Assembly (NCBI GenBank): GCA_022560715.1
Contig: JADFSQ010000006.1
Location: forward strand, 1-19,058
Source: Bacteroidota bacterium
GTDB lineage: Bacteria > Bacteroidota > Bacteroidia > Flavobacteriales > Flavobacteriaceae
Direction of reading: 5' to 3'
Length of the DNA stretch: 19,058 bases
Made by a program: the position numbers and the translations under genes. Below the pieces are notes generated by a model. The model saw only the letters and a program-made list of their open reading frames with translations, made no database searches and was not told the origin of the DNA. Of the stretch, positions 1 to 6,748 are shown in pieces. Numbering within the stretch: position 1 is the stretch's first letter; each line of letters begins with the position of its first letter.

Positions 1-458
1 CACACAATTTACCAAGAATGATTACCATTCAAAATGCCTATTCGTTGTTAAACAGACCTTTTGAAGGTGATATGGCAGAAGTTGCCATAAGAGAAAATAT
101 TGGTCTTTTAGCTTATTCTCCATTAGCATTTGGAGTGCTTTCCGGGAAATATATAAAAGGAATTGCAGCAAAAAATTCTCGATTAAATTTGTTCCCGACA
201 TTTGCAAGATATAGTAGTGAGCAATCTACCGAAGCAACACAAAAATATTTAAAAATTGCCGAAGAAAACAATATAAGTTTAACACAAATGTCTCTTGCTT
301 TTGTTACTCAACAACCATTTGTTACCGGTACTATTATAGGAGCCACAACTATGGAACAACTTAAAGAAAATATTGATAGTATTAATGTGGAATTAAGTGA
401 AGAGATATTGGCACAAATAAATGCCGTACATGCTGCTATACCAAATCCTGCACCTTAA
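1..458 (+). CDS. tas: Tas-like aldo/keto reductase, C-terminal part (5' end off window)
   Basis: NAD(P)H-dependent oxidoreductase of the aldo/keto reductase (TIM-barrel) superfamily. The open frame runs in from the left edge: codons before the first ATG (position 18) read HNLPR and join smoothly to the family segment TIQNAYSLLNRPFE, so the ATG at 18 is internal and the gene is truncated by the window. About the last 150 residues are present. They carry the nucleotide-binding half of the barrel (LLAYSPLAFGVLSGKY near the start, FVTGTIIGATTMEQLKEN about 45 residues before the end). The C-terminus ending in PAP, and the text throughout, resemble E. coli Tas closely by memory. The catalytic Tyr and Lys lie upstream, outside the window. 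The gene converges on rng and shares its terminator. The natural substrate of this subfamily is not firmly known. Confidence 0.85.
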   Translation, partial: HNLPRMITIQNAYSLLNRPFEGDMAEVAIRENIGLLAYSPLAFGVLSGKYIKGIAAKNSRLNLFPTFARYSSEQSTEATQKYLKIAEENNISLTQMSLAFVTQQPFVTGTIIGATTMEQLKENIDSINVELSEEILAQINAVHAAIPNPAP

Positions 459-500
459 TATTTTGTCATTCCGACAGGAACAGAAACCCATAAAAACAAA

Positions 501-532
501 AAAAATCCTTACTCGTTAGAATAAGGATTTTT
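501..532. terminator. Bidirectional intrinsic terminator between tas and rng
   Basis: Perfect 11-bp inverted repeat AAAAATCCTTA (501-511) and TAAGGATTTTT (522-532) around a 10-nt loop. A/T tracts form both stem bases, so it gives a U-run on either strand. It begins 43 nt after the tas stop and touches the rng stop codon (533-535), so it can end both convergent transcripts. Confidence 0.85.
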
Positions 533-2080
533 TTACAATTCAATTTTGTTACCATTTTTATCAAAAAAATGATATTCTAGATATGTGTAAGCATCTCTTG
601 GTAATATATTTACCCATTTTTTGTGTTCAAAAAACCATTTTGAACGCAAAGATGGAAAGCCTTTTGTTAAATAGGCTGCTATAAAAGGATGTGTGTTTAA
701 AGTCAGCTTTTTATAGTCTTTTTTTAATAGTTCTTCCAGATCGTGCGAAATCTTTTGTACGATACCAATCGGAGCTTCAACTTCTTGACCATTAATACCA
801 TTTGGGTCTTCCTCTCTGGTTTTAATGTTCATTTCTGGTCTAACTCGTTGTCTGGTTATTTGTATCAATCCAAATTTACTTGGAGGTAAAATTTTGTGTT
901 TTGCTCTATCATCTTTCATTTCGTCACGAAGATGATTAAAGAGCTTTCTTCTATGTTCAGCTTTATTCATATCAATAAAATCTACTACAATTATTCCGCC
1001 CATATCACGCAAGCGTAATTGGCGAGCAAGTTCGGTAGCCGAAATTAAATTAACTTCTAATGCTGTATCCTCTTGGTTTTTTGCTTTGTTAGAGCGATTT
1101 CCGCTATTAACATCTATAACGTGAAGAGCTTCTGTATGTTCTATTATAAGATAAGCACCTTTTGCCATAGATACGGTTTTTCCAAAGGATGTTTTTATTT
1201 GCCTCTCAATTCCATGTTTTTCAAAAATTGGAATATTAGACTGATACAACTTAACTATTGATTCTTTTTTAGGTGCAATTTCTTGCAAATAATCTTTTAT
1301 TTGAATGTAAAGCAATTCATCATCTACTATTATTGAAGTGAAAGAGTCATTAAAAATATCTCTTAAAATAGAAGAGGCTTTATTCATTTCTCCTAACACT
1401 TTACTAGGATGATGTGCTCTATGTAGCTTTTTACACATTGCGGTCCAACGACCATACAAATTTTGTAAATCTCTGTCTAGTTCAGCTACTTTTCTGCCTT
1501 CTGCAACAGTACGTACTATAACTCCGAATCCTTTTGGGGTTATACTTTTAAGCAAACGTTTAAGTCTGTCTTTTTCTTCTCTGTTTTCAATTTTTTGTGA
1601 AATTGAAATCCGATCGGAAAAAGGAACTAAAACCACATATCTACCAGCTATTGAAAGCTCCGAACTAATTCGTGGTCCTTTAGTAGATATTGGTTCTTTT
1701 ACTATTTGTACTAATACAGATTGATTTGATTTTATGGCGTCAGCAATGCTGCCGTTTTTATCAATATCTTTTTCAAATGGGAAATTCTTTAAAGAATAAT
1801 CTCTAAGTTTACCTGTGCTTACACGTTTTACGAATTTTAAAAGAGTTGGAAGTTTTGGGCCTAAATCATGATAATGCAAAAACGCATCTTTTTCATAACC
1901 AACATTAACAAATGCTGCATTTAAACCAGCAACAGATTTTCTAATTTTGGCTAAAAACACATCGCCAACCGAAAAATTATTGCCTTCTTCATCTTTTTGT
2001 AATTCAATAAGTTTTCCATCTTTTAATAAGGCAAAATCAACAGTGTTAGAACTAGAACGAATTATTAATTCTTTATTCAT
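533..2080 (-). CDS. rng: Ribonuclease G (Rne/Rng family)
   Basis: Endoribonuclease cutting single-stranded RNA; in bacteria it matures 16S rRNA and degrades mRNA. At 515 aa it is close to RNase G in size, without the long C-terminal scaffold of RNase E. An S1-like RNA-binding domain spans about residues 37-130 (SVGDVFLAKIRKSVAGLNAAFVNVG). The DNase I-like catalytic region contains the two metal-binding aspartates, D323 in VIDVNSGN and D367 in VVDFIDM, with the family block ATELARQLRLRDMGG between them. The CPxC zinc-link motif that bridges RNase E/G dimers after the catalytic domain is absent: around residues 411-436 the text is RPEMNIKTREEDPNG and there is only one Cys (C216) in the protein. 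Start is the ATG at 2080. The roughly 170-nt leader contains three inverted repeats that may be regulatory. It lies downstream of HU and the COX24-like gene, but a terminator separates them. Confidence 0.93.
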   Translation of the reverse strand: MNKELIIRSSSNTVDFALLKDGKLIELQKDEEGNNFSVGDVFLAKIRKSVAGLNAAFVNVGYEKDAFLHYHDLGPKLPTLLKFVKRVSTGKLRDYSLKNFPFEKDIDKNGSIADAIKSNQSVLVQIVKEPISTKGPRISSELSIAGRYVVLVPFSDRISISQKIENREEKDRLKRLLKSITPKGFGVIVRTVAEGRKVAELDRDLQNLYGRWTAMCKKLHRAHHPSKVLGEMNKASSILRDIFNDSFTSIIVDDELLYIQIKDYLQEIAPKKESIVKLYQSNIPIFEKHGIERQIKTSFGKTVSMAKGAYLIIEHTEALHVIDVNSGNRSNKAKNQEDTALEVNLISATELARQLRLRDMGGIIVVDFIDMNKAEHRRKLFNHLRDEMKDDRAKHKILPPSKFGLIQITRQRVRPEMNIKTREEDPNGINGQEVEAPIGIVQKISHDLEELLKKDYKKLTLNTHPFIAAYLTKGFPSLRSKWFFEHKKWVNILPRDAYTYLEYHFFDKNGNKIEL

Positions 2081-2095
2081 TTTGTTAATTTTAAT

Positions 2096-2224
2096 CTATC
2101 ACATTTAAGTGTGACAGATGGATTATACATATTTAATTTGATTCACAGGTCCCGATAATTATCGGGATTAATCTGTAAAATTTATGATCATACTAAGGTA
2201 AAAGCATGATTTAATCATAAATTT
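2096..2224 (-). promoter_or_regulatory. Structured 5' leader of rng (three inverted repeats)
   Basis: Read toward rng on the minus strand, the leader contains: an 11-bp inverted repeat AAATTTATGAT (2178-2188) / ATCATAAATTT (2214-2224) with a 25-nt loop; a perfect 18-nt palindrome TCCCGATAATTATCGGGA (2150-2167); and TCACA/TGTGA (2099-2103 / 2110-2114) with outer pairing to 2096/2117, just 16 nt before the start codon. There is no open reading frame here. E. coli RNase E controls its own mRNA through leader hairpins; a similar role here is inference only. Confidence 0.45.
2150..2167. repeat. Intergenic palindrome TCCCGATAATTATCGGGA
   Basis: Perfect 18-nt palindrome in the rng leader. CCCGATA-type palindromes are, from general knowledge, frequent between genes in flavobacterial genomes, so it may be a dispersed repeat copy rather than a site specific to rng. 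Flanking CACAG (2144-2148) and CTGT (2173-2176) can extend the hairpin. Confidence 0.6.
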
Positions 2225-2252
2225 AATATCAAAGAACGATTTTAATATAAAT

Positions 2253-2282
2253 CGAAAAAGTAGTTATCAAACTACTTTTTCG
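2253..2282 (-). terminator. Intrinsic terminator after the COX24-like gene
   Basis: Perfect 13-bp stem CGAAAAAGTAGTT (2253-2265) / AACTACTTTTTCG (2270-2282) with a 4-nt loop ATCA. It starts 2 nt beyond the stop codon of the 29-aa gene. The T-run is inside the 3' arm, as is common in Bacteroidota terminators. It separates HU/COX24-like from rng. Confidence 0.85.
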
Positions 2283-2284
2283 TG

Positions 2285-2374
2285 TTATTTTTTCTTGTGA
2301 CGATTAGCTCTTCGTCTTTTTTTACGCTTATGCGTAGCAACCTTGTGTCTTTTACGTTTTTTACCACTTGGCAT
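2285..2374 (-). CDS. 29-aa very basic AURKAIP1/COX24-domain protein (bS22/mS38-like ribosomal candidate)
   Basis: Small gene encoding 29 residues: MPSGKKRKRHKVATH then KRKKRRRANRHKKK. Seventeen of the 29 residues are Lys or Arg and three are His. The KRKRHKVATHKRKKR pattern is the core of the AURKAIP1/COX24 family, whose members include mitochondrial small-subunit protein mS38 and mycobacterial ribosomal protein bS22. A role at the decoding region of the small ribosomal subunit is therefore likely from the family, but not shown by this sequence. It starts 40 nt after the HU gene in the same direction and is followed after 2 nt by a strong terminator, so it is probably the second gene of an HU transcript. 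Essentially identical 29-aa proteins are, to my recollection, widespread in Flavobacteriia. Confidence 0.88.
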   Translation of the reverse strand: MPSGKKRKRHKVATHKRKKRRRANRHKKK

Positions 2375-2414
2375 AAATTAATACTTTTTTTAAATTAATA
2401 TTTTATTAATTGTT

Positions 2415-2705
2415 TTATTTAATCTTAACATTAGCTTTTATACTTTCTACAAAAACTTTTGCTGGTTTAAATGCAGGTATGTTGTGAGCCGGAATTATAA
2501 TAGTTGTATTTTTTGAAATATTTCTACCGGTTTTTTCCGCTCTTGTCTTGACGATGAAACTACCGAAACCTCTAAGATATACGTTATTGCCACCTTCTAA
2601 AGATGTTTTAACTTCACTCATAAATGTTTCTACTGTTGCTTGAACATCTCCTTTTTCTATTCCTAATTTTTCAGAAATTTTTGCTACTATATCAGCTTTA
2701 GTCAT
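2415..2705 (-). CDS. HU/IHF-family DNA-binding protein
   Basis: Nucleoid-associated protein that binds and bends DNA as a dimer. Its 96 aa match the usual 90-100 aa. Helical dimerisation part: residues 1-40 (MTKADIVAKISEKLG). The diagnostic GFGSF is at 46-50, and the DNA-gripping beta-arm with the intercalating proline region lies at about 60-80 (KTGRN, IPAHNIPAFKP). The C-terminus has a short extra lysine-rich tail (KANVKIK). I cannot tell an HU homodimer from an IHF-type heterodimer partner, so no symbol is given. It is transcribed divergently from mutY and is followed in the same direction by the 29-aa COX24-like gene. A good promoter lies upstream at 2750-2782. Confidence 0.92.
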   Translation of the reverse strand: MTKADIVAKISEKLGIEKGDVQATVETFMSEVKTSLEGGNNVYLRGFGSFIVKTRAEKTGRNISKNTTIIIPAHNIPAFKPAKVFVESIKANVKIK

Positions 2706-2749
2706 TGTTTGTTGTTTTTTAAAGGGTTATTTATTAATTATAAGGGTTG

Positions 2750-2782
2750 CAAATATATGTATTTTATATTCAATATTTCAAG
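2750..2782 (-). promoter_or_regulatory. Promoter of the HU gene
   Basis: On the minus strand, TATATTTG (2757-2750) matches the Bacteroidota -7 box TAnnTTTG exactly. CTTG (2782-2779) lies 21 nt upstream as a -33 element. It predicts a leader of about 40 nt before the ATG at 2705. Confidence 0.6.
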
Positions 2783-2815
2783 TCTAATACATTAAAATTT
2801 AACCAAATAAACGTT

Positions 2816-2823
2816 TATTTTTG
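2816..2823 (+). promoter_or_regulatory. Candidate -7 box for mutY
   Basis: TATTTTTG matches TAnnTTTG, 21 nt before the mutY ATG. No clear -33 element is visible at the expected distance. It lies back-to-back with the HU promoter in the same 139-nt divergent region. Confidence 0.4.
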
Positions 2824-2844
2824 TCAGTCAAGGAATTTTTTTAA

Positions 2845-3885
2845 ATGAATTTTACAAAAATATTAATACATTGGTATTCAGAACATAAGAGAGAGCTTCC
2901 TTGGAGAGAAACACGAAACCCTTATTATATATGGTTGTCAGAAATTATAATGCAGCAAACTCAAATTAAACAAGGCTTACCATATTATGAAGATTTTGTT
3001 GCTAATTTTCCGACGGTTTATGATCTTGCAAAAGCAGAAAAAAGCACCATTTTAAAATTGTGGCAAGGTTTGGGTTATTATTCGAGAGCTCGGAATTTGC
3101 ATTTTTCAGCAAAGTATATTGTAGACGAATTAAACGGAGAGTTTCCGAAGACCTATAAAGAGCTATTAAAACTTAAAGGCGTTGGAGATTATACTGCAAG
3201 CGCAATTGCTTCAATTTGTTATAATGAGCCAACAGCAGTTGTAGATGGCAACGTTTATAGAGCATTGTCTCGCTTTTTCGGAATTGAGGTTCCTATTAAT
3301 TCAACTCAAGGCATCAAAAAATTTAAAACACTTGCGCAATCACTATTGCCTAAAAACAATATTGGAGATTATAACCAAGCAATTATGGAATTTGGTGCAA
3401 CGCAATGCAAACCAAAGACGCCAAATTGTAAAATATGTCCTTTAAATGCAACATGTGTAGCATTACGATTTGACAGAATAGCAGAACTACCTGTTAAAAT
3501 TAGTAAGACTAAAATCTCAAAAAAACACTTTAATTTTTTAGTATTTGTTTCCGAAAACAATGAAACGATTTTAGAGCAACGTATAGAGAAAGGGATTTGG
3601 CAATATTTATATCAATTCCCCTTAATTGAAACAAGTGAATCATTATTACATGAAAATTTCAAAAATAATAATGATGTGATTACATATATTAATGGTGCAG
3701 ATTATAGTTTTAGTCTTTTTAATGAAACCGAAATTGTTCATAAACTTTCTCATCAACATTTATATACAAAGTTTTGGATTTTAAAAGTTAAAGAACTTCC
3801 TGAAAAGGGAATAGATATTTCAAAAATAAAATCTTATCCAGTACCAGTTTTGATAAGCAGATTTATAGACAGGTTTAATTTTTAG
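2845..3885 (+). CDS. mutY: A/G-specific adenine DNA glycosylase MutY
   Basis: Base-excision repair enzyme that removes adenine mispaired with guanine or 8-oxoguanine. Its 346 aa match the family length. The catalytic pocket is intact: E33 in WLSEIIMQQTQ and D134 in the HhH-GPD motif (LKGVGDYTASAIAS, then AVVDGNVYRALSRFF). The [4Fe-4S] cluster ligands are all present, C188-x6-C195-x2-C198-x5-C204. The C-terminal third (about 225-346) is the NUDIX-like domain that reads 8-oxoguanine. Start is the ATG at 2845, the first in frame after the divergent promoter region. ssb follows after 90 nt with its own -7 box, so mutY may be a separate transcript or the head of mutY-ssb-gldE. Confidence 0.96.
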   Translation: MNFTKILIHWYSEHKRELPWRETRNPYYIWLSEIIMQQTQIKQGLPYYEDFVANFPTVYDLAKAEKSTILKLWQGLGYYSRARNLHFSAKYIVDELNGEFPKTYKELLKLKGVGDYTASAIASICYNEPTAVVDGNVYRALSRFFGIEVPINSTQGIKKFKTLAQSLLPKNNIGDYNQAIMEFGATQCKPKTPNCKICPLNATCVALRFDRIAELPVKISKTKISKKHFNFLVFVSENNETILEQRIEKGIWQYLYQFPLIETSESLLHENFKNNNDVITYINGADYSFSLFNETEIVHKLSHQHLYTKFWILKVKELPEKGIDISKIKSYPVPVLISRFIDRFNF

Positions 3886-3943
3886 AATAAATATATTGTT
3901 CATATTTTTTTATTACTTTTAAAAAAGTCTATAATAATTCAGT

Positions 3944-3951
3944 TAATTTTG
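3944..3951 (+). promoter_or_regulatory. Candidate -7 box for ssb
   Basis: TAATTTTG fits TAnnTTTG and lies 24 nt before the ssb ATG. No convincing -33 element is seen, so this is a weak call. It would allow ssb-gldE to be transcribed independently of mutY. Confidence 0.4.
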
Positions 3952-3975
3952 TAATATTAATAAATTAAAATAATT

Positions 3976-4422
3976 ATGTCAGGAACATTAAATAAAGTAA
4001 TGCTAATTGGGCATTTGGGAGACGAAGTAAAAATGCATTATTTCGAAGGTGGTGGCTGTATAGGTCGTTTTCCGTTGGCCACAACCGAAACCTATGTAAG
4101 CAAACAAACTAATGAGCGTGTTTCTAATACAGAATGGCATAATATAGTGGTTAGAAATAAAGCTGCAGAGATTTGCGAAAAATATTTAAGCAAAGGAGAC
4201 AAGGTTTATATTGAAGGGCGAATTAAAACACGTAAGTGGCAAGATGATAAAGGAATGGATCGTTTTTCTACCGAAATTCAGTGTAAAGATTTTACATTTT
4301 TATCCACAAAAAGAGAAAGCACTTCAGTTGAAGCTGCTTCACAAGAAGTACAACCATCTGTACAAAAAAATCAAGAAGTAGTAAGCGAGCCAGCCACAGA
4401 AGAAGATGACTTACCGTTCTAA
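3976..4422 (+). CDS. ssb: Single-stranded DNA-binding protein
   Basis: Coats single-stranded DNA in replication, recombination and repair, usually as a tetramer. It has 148 aa. The OB-fold occupies about residues 1-112 (LNKVMLIGHLGDEVK, TEWHNIVVRNKAAEICEKYLSKGDKVYIEGR). A low-complexity acidic/Gln-rich linker follows (about 115-140). The extreme C-terminus, EEDDLPF, is the acidic tip through which SSB recruits partner proteins, so the protein is complete. The gene sits 90 nt after mutY and 24 nt before gldE, in the order known from gliding flavobacteria. Confidence 0.96.
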   Translation: MSGTLNKVMLIGHLGDEVKMHYFEGGGCIGRFPLATTETYVSKQTNERVSNTEWHNIVVRNKAAEICEKYLSKGDKVYIEGRIKTRKWQDDKGMDRFSTEIQCKDFTFLSTKRESTSVEAASQEVQPSVQKNQEVVSEPATEEDDLPF

Positions 4423-4446
4423 ATTGTTTCACTAATACAATAGCAT

Positions 4447-5778
4447 TTGGATCCCGATCCCTTTAGTTTAATTATCTACCTTAACACAATTGATGTTTCA
4501 ATTGCGTTTGGATTTGTCATTTTATTTTTGCTTTTGCTATGTTCAGCATTAATTTCGGGAGCCGAAGTCGCTTTATTTTCACTCACAAAAATAGATATTG
4601 ATAGTGCATTAGAAGAAAAATCCAAACCTATAGAGATAGTTTCTAAACTTTTACAAAAACCTCAAAAATTGTTGGCGACCATATTAATAGCCAATAATTT
4701 TATAAATATTGCTATTGTTATTTTGTTTGCTTCAATAAGCGATGTTTTATTTAAAAATTTCAATACTGTTATTAATTTTTATTTTTTTGAAGTTAATCTC
4801 GTATTCTTTTTAAAAGTAGTTACTGCCACATTTTTTATTTTGCTTTTCGGAGAAATATTACCAAAGGTATATGCCAGCCGGAATAATTTAAAGTTTTCGA
4901 AATTCATGGCATATCCATTAAAAATATTAGACACTGTTTTTTCGCCTTTAAGTTTACCAATGCAAAGAGTAACACAAACTATTAGTAATAAATTACGGAA
5001 ACAGAAATCTAATTTAAATATTGATAAATTATCACAAGCTTTAGAATTAACTAATGAAGAAGACACAACAAGTGAAGAACATAAAATATTAAAGGGGATT
5101 TTGTCTTTTGGAAATACTGACACTAAACAAGTTATGCGTCCACGAATTGATATTTTTGCTTTAGATGAAAATCTAAAATATAGTGAGATTATTCCCGAAA
5201 TAATTAAACATGGTTATTCCAGAATTCCTGTTTACAAAGATAATGTAGATACTATTTCGGGTATTTTATACGTAAAAGATTTATTACCTCATTTAGATAA
5301 AGAATATTTTGATTGGACGAGCTTACTTCGAGAACCGTTTTTTGTACCTGAGAACAAAAAGTTAGACGATTTAATGGTAGAATTTCAAGAAAAGAAAGTG
5401 CATCTTGCTGTTGTAGTTGACGAGTATGGAGGAACTTCTGGGCTTGTTTCTCTTGAAGATGTTATAGAAGAAATTGTAGGTGATATTAGTGATGAGTTTG
5501 ATGTAGATGACCTTACATATTCTAAACTCGATGAAAACAATTTTGTGTTTGAAGGAAAAACAACATTAAAAGACTTTTATAAAATTATTGAGCTTGAAGA
5601 CGAAACTGTTTTTGAAACTAAAAAAGGTGAATCAGAAACTATTGCTGGATTTGTTTTAGAGGTTTCTGGAAGTTTTCCTAAAAAAGGAAGTGAAATAAAT
5701 TTTGATAATTACGTTTTTACTATTGAAGCCATAGATAAAAAACGCATAAAACAAATTAAAGTTACGATTAAAGATTAG
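4447..5778 (+). CDS. gldE: Gliding motility protein GldE (CorC/HlyC/CNNM-type membrane protein)
   Basis: Integral membrane protein associated with gliding and type IX secretion. In Flavobacterium johnsoniae gldE is linked to gldD and is reported to be functionally connected with it. 443 aa: hydrophobic DUF21/CNNM region with membrane segments at about 17-37, 75-97 and 118-140, a paired CBS domain at about 225-345 (MRPRIDIFALDE, then HLAVVVDEYGGTSGLVSLEDV), and the CorC/HlyC transporter-associated domain at about 355-440. The start must be TTG at 4447: an in-frame TAG lies two codons upstream (4441-4443), and the first in-frame ATG is far downstream inside the domain. The resulting N-terminus MDPDPFSL fits flavobacterial GldE from memory. 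It probably shares a transcript with ssb (24-nt gap). Its substrate, if it transports one, is unknown. Confidence 0.9.
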   Translation: MDPDPFSLIIYLNTIDVSIAFGFVILFLLLLCSALISGAEVALFSLTKIDIDSALEEKSKPIEIVSKLLQKPQKLLATILIANNFINIAIVILFASISDVLFKNFNTVINFYFFEVNLVFFLKVVTATFFILLFGEILPKVYASRNNLKFSKFMAYPLKILDTVFSPLSLPMQRVTQTISNKLRKQKSNLNIDKLSQALELTNEEDTTSEEHKILKGILSFGNTDTKQVMRPRIDIFALDENLKYSEIIPEIIKHGYSRIPVYKDNVDTISGILYVKDLLPHLDKEYFDWTSLLREPFFVPENKKLDDLMVEFQEKKVHLAVVVDEYGGTSGLVSLEDVIEEIVGDISDEFDVDDLTYSKLDENNFVFEGKTTLKDFYKIIELEDETVFETKKGESETIAGFVLEVSGSFPKKGSEINFDNYVFTIEAIDKKRIKQIKVTIKD

Positions 5779-6142
5779 TGTAACTACACACAGTACTTAA
5801 AGTGTGCTAAAGTTATAAGTACTTAAAGTTATTGGACAAGCTCTAAAGTTTAATTATCATTGTTGTTTGAGTAAAAAAATAAATAAGTCGCTAAAGCATT
5901 GTGTTTGTTATACTAAAACAAGTTCAGTACAAGTTATTTAGAGGTTTCTAAAATTTGACACATTGCTTTTGAAAATATGCAAAGAAGCGCGAGTTATTGA
6001 ACCTTACTAATTTTAACTATTATATTATCAATTAGTTATAATGTAGTCTTGATTCTTTGCTCTTACAGCGAAGCGGTCTTATGTCTTTAGCCGGACAATA
6101 CTGTTTAATTATAATTAGATACCCACTTTCGTGGGCAATACT
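5779..6142. other. 364-nt non-coding spacer between gldE and gldD
   Basis: No credible open frame on either strand. Contents: a weak hairpin CACAC/GTGTG (5787-5791 / 5802-5806) after gldE; a 12-nt direct repeat AGTACTTAAAGT at 5792-5803 and 5818-5829; a widely spaced inverted repeat AAAGCATTGTGT (5893-5904) / ACACATTGCTTT (5958-5969) with one mismatch; and a 20-nt hairpin repeat that ends 4 nt before the gldD start. No clear -33/-7 promoter pair was found. Confidence 0.6.
6119..6138. repeat. 20-nt hairpin repeat abutting the gldD start
   Basis: CCCAC (6122-6126) / GTGGG (6131-6135) around TTTC, extended by T6120-A6137 with a mismatch that becomes a U-G wobble on the minus strand. On that strand the loop is GAAA, a GNRA tetraloop. 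TGCCCACGAAAGTGGGTA-type elements are, to my knowledge, common between flavobacterial genes. The gldD ATG begins 4 nt after the element. Confidence 0.6.
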
Positions 6143-6718
6143 ATGAAAAATATATTCTTCCTTTTTGCAATAGTCTTTTTTATGTCTTGCGGTAACGAAC
6201 CTATGCCAAAACCAAAAGCATTTTTAAGATTAGAGTATCCTAAGCCACAATATAAAGAAGTTAGTACCAACTTGCCCTTTACTTTTGAAAAAAACAGTAT
6301 TGCTAATAATATAGGAGTTATAAAATCATCAAGAAATAAAAAAACTTTAGGCTTAGAAGTTACTTATCCTACTATTAAAGCAACCATTTTTTTGACTTAT
6401 AAAAAAATAGATGCCAATAATTTACAATTGCTTATTAATGATGCGCAAAATATTACTCAATCACATGCAAGAAAAGCAGATGCAATAACAGGACAGTCAT
6501 TTGCAAATCTTGAACAGCGTGTTTATGGTATGTTTTACGAAGTAGATGGGAATGTAGCATCACAAGCTCAATTTTATGTAACCGACAGCATCAAGCATTT
6601 TTTAACAGGTTCTTTATACTTTTATGTAAAGCCTAATTACGATTCAATTCTTCCTGCCTCAGATTATCTTAAGAAAGATATACAGCATATTATGGAAACC
6701 TTAAAATGGAAAGAATAG
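6143..6718 (+). CDS. gldD: Gliding motility lipoprotein GldD
   Basis: Lipoprotein required for gliding motility in F. johnsoniae and linked to type IX secretion; its biochemical role is not established. With the ATG at 6143 the product has 191 aa, near the family length. N-terminus MKNIFFLFAIVFFMSC is a lipoprotein signal peptide with lipid-acceptor C16, followed by GNEPMPKPKAFLRLEYPKPQY, a block I recognise as GldD. A GTG at 6131 is in frame but lies inside a hairpin repeat and would put polar residues before the signal peptide, so ATG 6143 is preferred. The gene follows gldE in the expected order but after an unusually long spacer. Transcription ends at the hairpin 6719-6745. Confidence 0.88.
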   Translation: MKNIFFLFAIVFFMSCGNEPMPKPKAFLRLEYPKPQYKEVSTNLPFTFEKNSIANNIGVIKSSRNKKTLGLEVTYPTIKATIFLTYKKIDANNLQLLINDAQNITQSHARKADAITGQSFANLEQRVYGMFYEVDGNVASQAQFYVTDSIKHFLTGSLYFYVKPNYDSILPASDYLKKDIQHIMETLKWKE

Positions 6719-6745
6719 AAAAGCACTTTTTTTAAAATGCTTTTT
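6719..6745. terminator. Bidirectional terminator after gldD
   Basis: AAAAGCA (6719-6725) pairs with TGCTTTT (6738-6744) around a 12-nt A/T loop that can itself pair. It lies directly after the gldD stop, and 4 nt beyond the stop of the small minus-strand ORF, so it can serve both. Confidence 0.75.
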
Positions 6746-6748
6746 CAT

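Noticed and set aside
369..389. TTGGCAC...ATGCC resembling a sigma-54 -24/-12 promoter
   Set aside because: The GG-to-GC spacing is 11 instead of 10, and it lies inside the aldo/keto reductase coding sequence with no gene suitably placed downstream.
5792..5829. Direct repeat AGTACTTAAAGT as the start of a CRISPR-like array
   Set aside because: Only two 12-nt copies, a 14-nt gap between them and no cas genes.
6131..6142. GTG start extending gldD by four codons
   Set aside because: The GTG is inside the hairpin repeat and the extension would place polar residues before the lipoprotein signal peptide; ATG 6143 fits better.
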